From assembly GCA_035629025.1 (NCBI GenBank), contig DASPIU010000070.1, forward strand, positions 1-64,000: 64,000 nucleotides of DNA, read 5' to 3'. The notes under the pieces were generated by a model. It saw only the letters and a list, made by a program, of their open reading frames with translations, searched no databases and was not told where the DNA came from. Both the position numbers and the translations under genes were made by a program. The stretch's first letter is position 1; the number at the start of each line of letters is the position of its first letter. Of the stretch, positions 61,009-64,000 are shown in pieces. Source of the DNA: Stenotrophomonas_A sp035629025 (GTDB lineage: Bacteria > Pseudomonadota > Gammaproteobacteria > Xanthomonadales > Xanthomonadaceae).

Positions 61009-64000
61009 GTCGCAAGTTGAAGAAGTTCAAGTCGCGGGCGATGTTTACCTTCGTCGGCGGCGTGCTGGTGATCAACCCCGCGTTCGCACAGGACGCGCAG
61101 ACCGCGGCCCCGCAGGCGCAGCAGGCTGCACAGAGCGATGAGGCCAAGACGCTCGATACGGTGACTGTCACCGGCATCCGCAACAGCCTTACCAATTCGA
61201 TGAACATCCGCCGCGATTCGGCGGGCGTGGTCGATGCGATCAGCGCCGAAGACATCGGCAAGTTCCCCGATACCAACCTCGCCGAGTCGCTGCAGCGCAT
61301 CACCGGCATCTCGATCGAGCGTCGCGACGGCGAAGGCGCCCAGGTGACCGCGCGCGGCTTCGGCCCGCAGTTCAACGTGGTTACCCTCAACGGCCGCCAG
61401 ATTCCGGGCGCTGACGCGTTCGGCGCGCCGGGCCAGGTGCCGATCGGCGGCGTGGACACCGGCACGCGCGCGTTCAACTTCGCCCAGCTCGCCTCCGAGT
61501 CGATCACCGGCATCGAGGTGTTCAAGACCTCGCGCGCCAACGCTCCCAGCGGCGGCATCGGCGCGACCATCAACATCCTCACCGACAAGCCCTTCAACCA
61601 TGAAGGCATCGTCGCCAGCGCCGGCGCCAAGGCGGTGTCGGATGACTCGCAGCCCTTCGGCAACAGCATCACGCCGGAAGTGTCGGGCATCTTCAGCTAC
61701 ACCAGCAAGGACAAGGTCTGGGGCATCGGCCTGAGTGCCAGCTACCAGAAGCGCCACGGCGGTTCGGTGCAGGCCACCGAGAACACCTGGAACGTGCAGC
61801 GCTGGACCGGCACCGACCCGGGCCTGCGCTCGGACGCGGTGGTGACCAACGCGCCGGAAATCGGCCAGCTGTACGCGATCCCGAACGACCTGCGCTATGC
61901 CTTCGCCGACTTCCAGCGTGAGCGCACCAACGGCCAGGCGATCCTGCAGTTCGCCGCCACCGACGCGCTGACCCTGAGCCTGGACTACACCTACTCGCAG
62001 AACGAGATCGAGGAAAACCGCGGCGAGCAGGGCATCTGGCTGCAGCGCGCCAACAGCATCACCGACATCACCTTCGACACCGGACAGACGGTGGCGACTC
62101 CGATCTACCTGCGTGACGTGCCGACCGGTTCCAAGGACTTCGGCATGGAACAGCAGCGCAACATGCAGAAGTACAAGCTGGGTTCGATCGGCTTCAACGC
62201 CGACTGGCAGGCCACCGACAACTTCCGCCTGACCTTCGACGGCCACAACTCCAAGACCCAGTCGCTGCCGAACGATCCGCTGACCGGTGGCAGCGCCACC
62301 TACTTCAGCCTCGCCGGCACCAACAACTGCGCCGCCGGCCCGAGCTGCGGCGGCCAGTGGGGCCAGGAGCTGTACTTCAACACCGGCCTGCCGATCGGCG
62401 CGCGCAGCTGGTATCCGACCGCTGCTGATTCCTACGCCAACACCAATGGCGTGCTCAACCCGGACTTCCAGGCCAACAACATCGGCACCCAGGTCCTGCG
62501 CATCTACTATCAAAAGCAGGTCACGGAGATCAAGGAAGGCCGCGTCGACGGTACCTGGGACTTCGACAACGGCCGCTTCCAGTTCGGCGTGGACTCGTCC
62601 AAGACCACCATGCAGCGCCAGATCAGCGACACCTACGCTGCACTGGGCGACTGGGGTGTCAGCGACGCCGGCACCGCGCCGGGCCTGATGGACCTGATCC
62701 GTCCGGTCAGCATCACCGGCATGTTCGACGACTTCAGCACCAACGGCGCGCCGCGCGGCGCGTGGCGTGGCAACGCCGACCAGCTGGCGCAATGGGCGGC
62801 CGATGTCTACGGCGTGGGCACCAGCCGTAACCAGAACCTCAGCTCGGACAACACGATCGAGGAGAAGACCAACGCGGCGTACATGCAGCTCGAACTGCAG
62901 GGCGAGCTCGGCGGCATGCCGACCAACACCCGCATTGGCCTGCGCTATGAGAAGACCGACCTGACCTCGATGTCGCAGGTCGCGACGCCGACCGCGATCG
63001 TGTGGAATTCCAACAACGACTTCCAGCTGCAGCGCTCCACCGACATGCAGCCGTTCGTGCAGGAGCACAGCTACAGCTACGTGCTGCCGAACCTGGACTT
63101 CGACATCAGCTTCACCGAGCAGTTGAAGGGTCGTGCGTCGTTCGGCCAGACCATCGCCCGCGCGCCGTACAACAACCTGATCGCCGGCCCGACCCCGGGT
63201 ACGCCGACTGGTTCGATCCTGATCAACCCGTCCACCCGTGCGGCCGGCAATGCGCAGAACCCCGAGCTGGACCCGCTGGAATCGGACAACCTCGACCTGG
63301 CCCTGGAGTGGTACTTCGCTGACGCCAGCTACGTCTCGGTGACGTTCTGGAACAAGCAGGTCAACAACTTCATCGGCAACACGGTCTCGCGCGAGACGAT
63401 GTACGGCCTGCGCGATCCCACCTCCGGCCCGGACGCGCAGGCGGCACTGGCCTTCCTGCAGAGCGCGGCATGCGCCGCGCAGGTGGCTGCGAGCGGCAAT
63501 GACCCGGCAGCGTGCTCGGCCAACGACACCTCGCTGTTCGCCGCCACCACCATGCTCCGCAACCCCGCCACCGGCGGCCTGGCCGCCTACAACGGCAGTT
63601 CGGCGCAGAGCCTGGCGCTGGAAGCGCAGTACGACCTGGTGGGCGAGGCGGACGATCCGCTGTACGAGTTCGACGTCAACAAGCCGATCAACCAGAACAA
63701 GGCCAAGATCCACGGCTGGGAACTGGGTGGTCAGTACTTCTTCGGCCAGAGCGGCTTTGGCGTGTTTGCCAACTACACCGTGGTCCAGGGTGACGTCGGC
63801 TTCGACAACGGCGTGATCGACCGCGACCAGTTCGCCCTGCTCGGCCTCAGCGACACCGCCAACGTGATGCTGATGTACGAAAAGTACGGCTGGTCGGCGC
63901 GTCTGGCCTGGAACTGGCGTGACGAGTACCTGATCGCGGCGAACATGGATGGCGCCAACCGCAATCCGTACTACGTCGAGGCCTATGATCAGTTCGACCT
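61005..64000 (+). CDS. TonB-dependent receptor, carbohydrate type, partial at right edge
   Basis: At least 998 residues are visible, and the frame runs off the right edge. A signal peptide ends AFAQDA near residue 30. A TonB box DTVTVTGIRNSL is followed by the plug with AEDIGKFPDTNLAESLQRITG and ARGFGPQFNVVTLNGRQIPG. The long extracellular loops are rich in Asn, Gly and Thr; two Cys in NNCAAGPSCGG and three more in a later Ala-rich loop may form disulfides. It is of the xanthomonad carbohydrate-receptor class. Upstream are a pectin-type operator and two xyl-box-like sites. Substrate unknown; plant cell-wall oligosaccharides are likely. Confidence 0.9.
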   Translation, partial: MSRKLKKFKSRAMFTFVGGVLVINPAFAQDAQTAAPQAQQAAQSDEAKTLDTVTVTGIRNSLTNSMNIRRDSAGVVDAISAEDIGKFPDTNLAESLQRITGISIERRDGEGAQVTARGFGPQFNVVTLNGRQIPGADAFGAPGQVPIGGVDTGTRAFNFAQLASESITGIEVFKTSRANAPSGGIGATINILTDKPFNHEGIVASAGAKAVSDDSQPFGNSITPEVSGIFSYTSKDKVWGIGLSASYQKRHGGSVQATENTWNVQRWTGTDPGLRSDAVVTNAPEIGQLYAIPNDLRYAFADFQRERTNGQAILQFAATDALTLSLDYTYSQNEIEENRGEQGIWLQRANSITDITFDTGQTVATPIYLRDVPTGSKDFGMEQQRNMQKYKLGSIGFNADWQATDNFRLTFDGHNSKTQSLPNDPLTGGSATYFSLAGTNNCAAGPSCGGQWGQELYFNTGLPIGARSWYPTAADSYANTNGVLNPDFQANNIGTQVLRIYYQKQVTEIKEGRVDGTWDFDNGRFQFGVDSSKTTMQRQISDTYAALGDWGVSDAGTAPGLMDLIRPVSITGMFDDFSTNGAPRGAWRGNADQLAQWAADVYGVGTSRNQNLSSDNTIEEKTNAAYMQLELQGELGGMPTNTRIGLRYEKTDLTSMSQVATPTAIVWNSNNDFQLQRSTDMQPFVQEHSYSYVLPNLDFDISFTEQLKGRASFGQTIARAPYNNLIAGPTPGTPTGSILINPSTRAAGNAQNPELDPLESDNLDLALEWYFADASYVSVTFWNKQVNNFIGNTVSRETMYGLRDPTSGPDAQAALAFLQSAACAAQVAASGNDPAACSANDTSLFAATTMLRNPATGGLAAYNGSSAQSLALEAQYDLVGEADDPLYEFDVNKPINQNKAKIHGWELGGQYFFGQSGFGVFANYTVVQGDVGFDNGVIDRDQFALLGLSDTANVMLMYEKYGWSARLAWNWRDEYLIAANMDGANRNPYYVEAYDQFD

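Noticed and set aside
60894..63713. A 939-codon minus-strand frame opposite the last TonB receptor
   Set aside because: Shadow frame of the receptor; no start signal and no recognisable domain.

Overview
The window is high-GC chromosomal DNA of a gammaproteobacterium, most likely the family Xanthomonadaceae (Xanthomonas / Stenotrophomonas / Pseudoxanthomonas / Lysobacter group). The grounds are the many long TonB-dependent receptors of the carbohydrate-uptake type, the KduI/KduD/KdgK route for pectin breakdown, operator motifs resembling the Xanthomonas xyl-box, GTAG-type REP palindromes and the Ku/LigD-polymerase pair. The genus cannot be fixed from the sequence alone. No tRNA, rRNA, CRISPR array, intact prophage or insertion sequence was seen.

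Layout. 1-1.8 kb: a partial SRPBCC protein, an MgtC-like membrane protein and a DUF938 methyltransferase. 1.8-14.7 kb: nine genes in one direction (minus): two tandem TldD-type metallopeptidases with Tat signals, a TldE/PmbA partner, a DUF4159 protein, a MoxR ATPase, a DUF58 protein, a BatA-like membrane protein, a large membrane protein with a His-rich stretch, and a last membrane protein. The final four junctions overlap or nearly touch. 14.8-24.8 kb: scattered metabolic and regulatory genes (AraC with a fosmidomycin-resistance-like exporter, an amidohydrolase, LysR with an aldo/keto reductase, a YjjJ/HipA-type kinase, fructose bisphosphatase, an aromatic aminotransferase). 24.9-29.9 kb: a TonB-dependent receptor, the relic of a DUF1778/GNAT toxin-antitoxin pair, and a non-homologous end-joining module (small unknown gene, Ku, polymerase-only LigD). 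29.9-34.5 kb: LldR-LldD, a membrane methyltransferase and a two-component system.

34.5-56.2 kb is a pectin/rhamnogalacturonan utilisation locus: KDG kinase, a TonB-dependent receptor, a 1,301-residue secreted protein of unrecognised catalytic type, a type-B carboxylesterase, an acetyl-esterase-like hydrolase, a hydratase, a TRAP transporter, a GH43 enzyme, a LacI regulator, KduI, KduD, and a rhamnogalacturonan-acetylesterase-like protein fused to a cupin. Related 15-bp operator-like sites (about TGACACCGSTGGTCA) lie before kdgK, the receptor and kduI, with a weaker one before the hydratase/TRAP operon and another before the last TonB receptor of the window. This suggests one LacI-type regulon. 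56.2-60.5 kb is a DNA-repair group (UvrA-like ATPase, Fpg/Nei-like glycosylase, DUF72). 61 kb to the end is a partial TonB-dependent receptor with xyl-box-like sites in front.

Non-coding structure is rich. There are four GTAG-type REP pairs, three copies of a composite multi-hairpin element (about 9.7, 13.0 and 52.8 kb), and one near-perfect 97-bp double palindrome at 53.0 kb. The most novel-looking items are the unknown secreted protein at 38.8 kb, the Tat-signal TldD pair coupled to a MoxR membrane cluster, and the esterase-cupin fusion.
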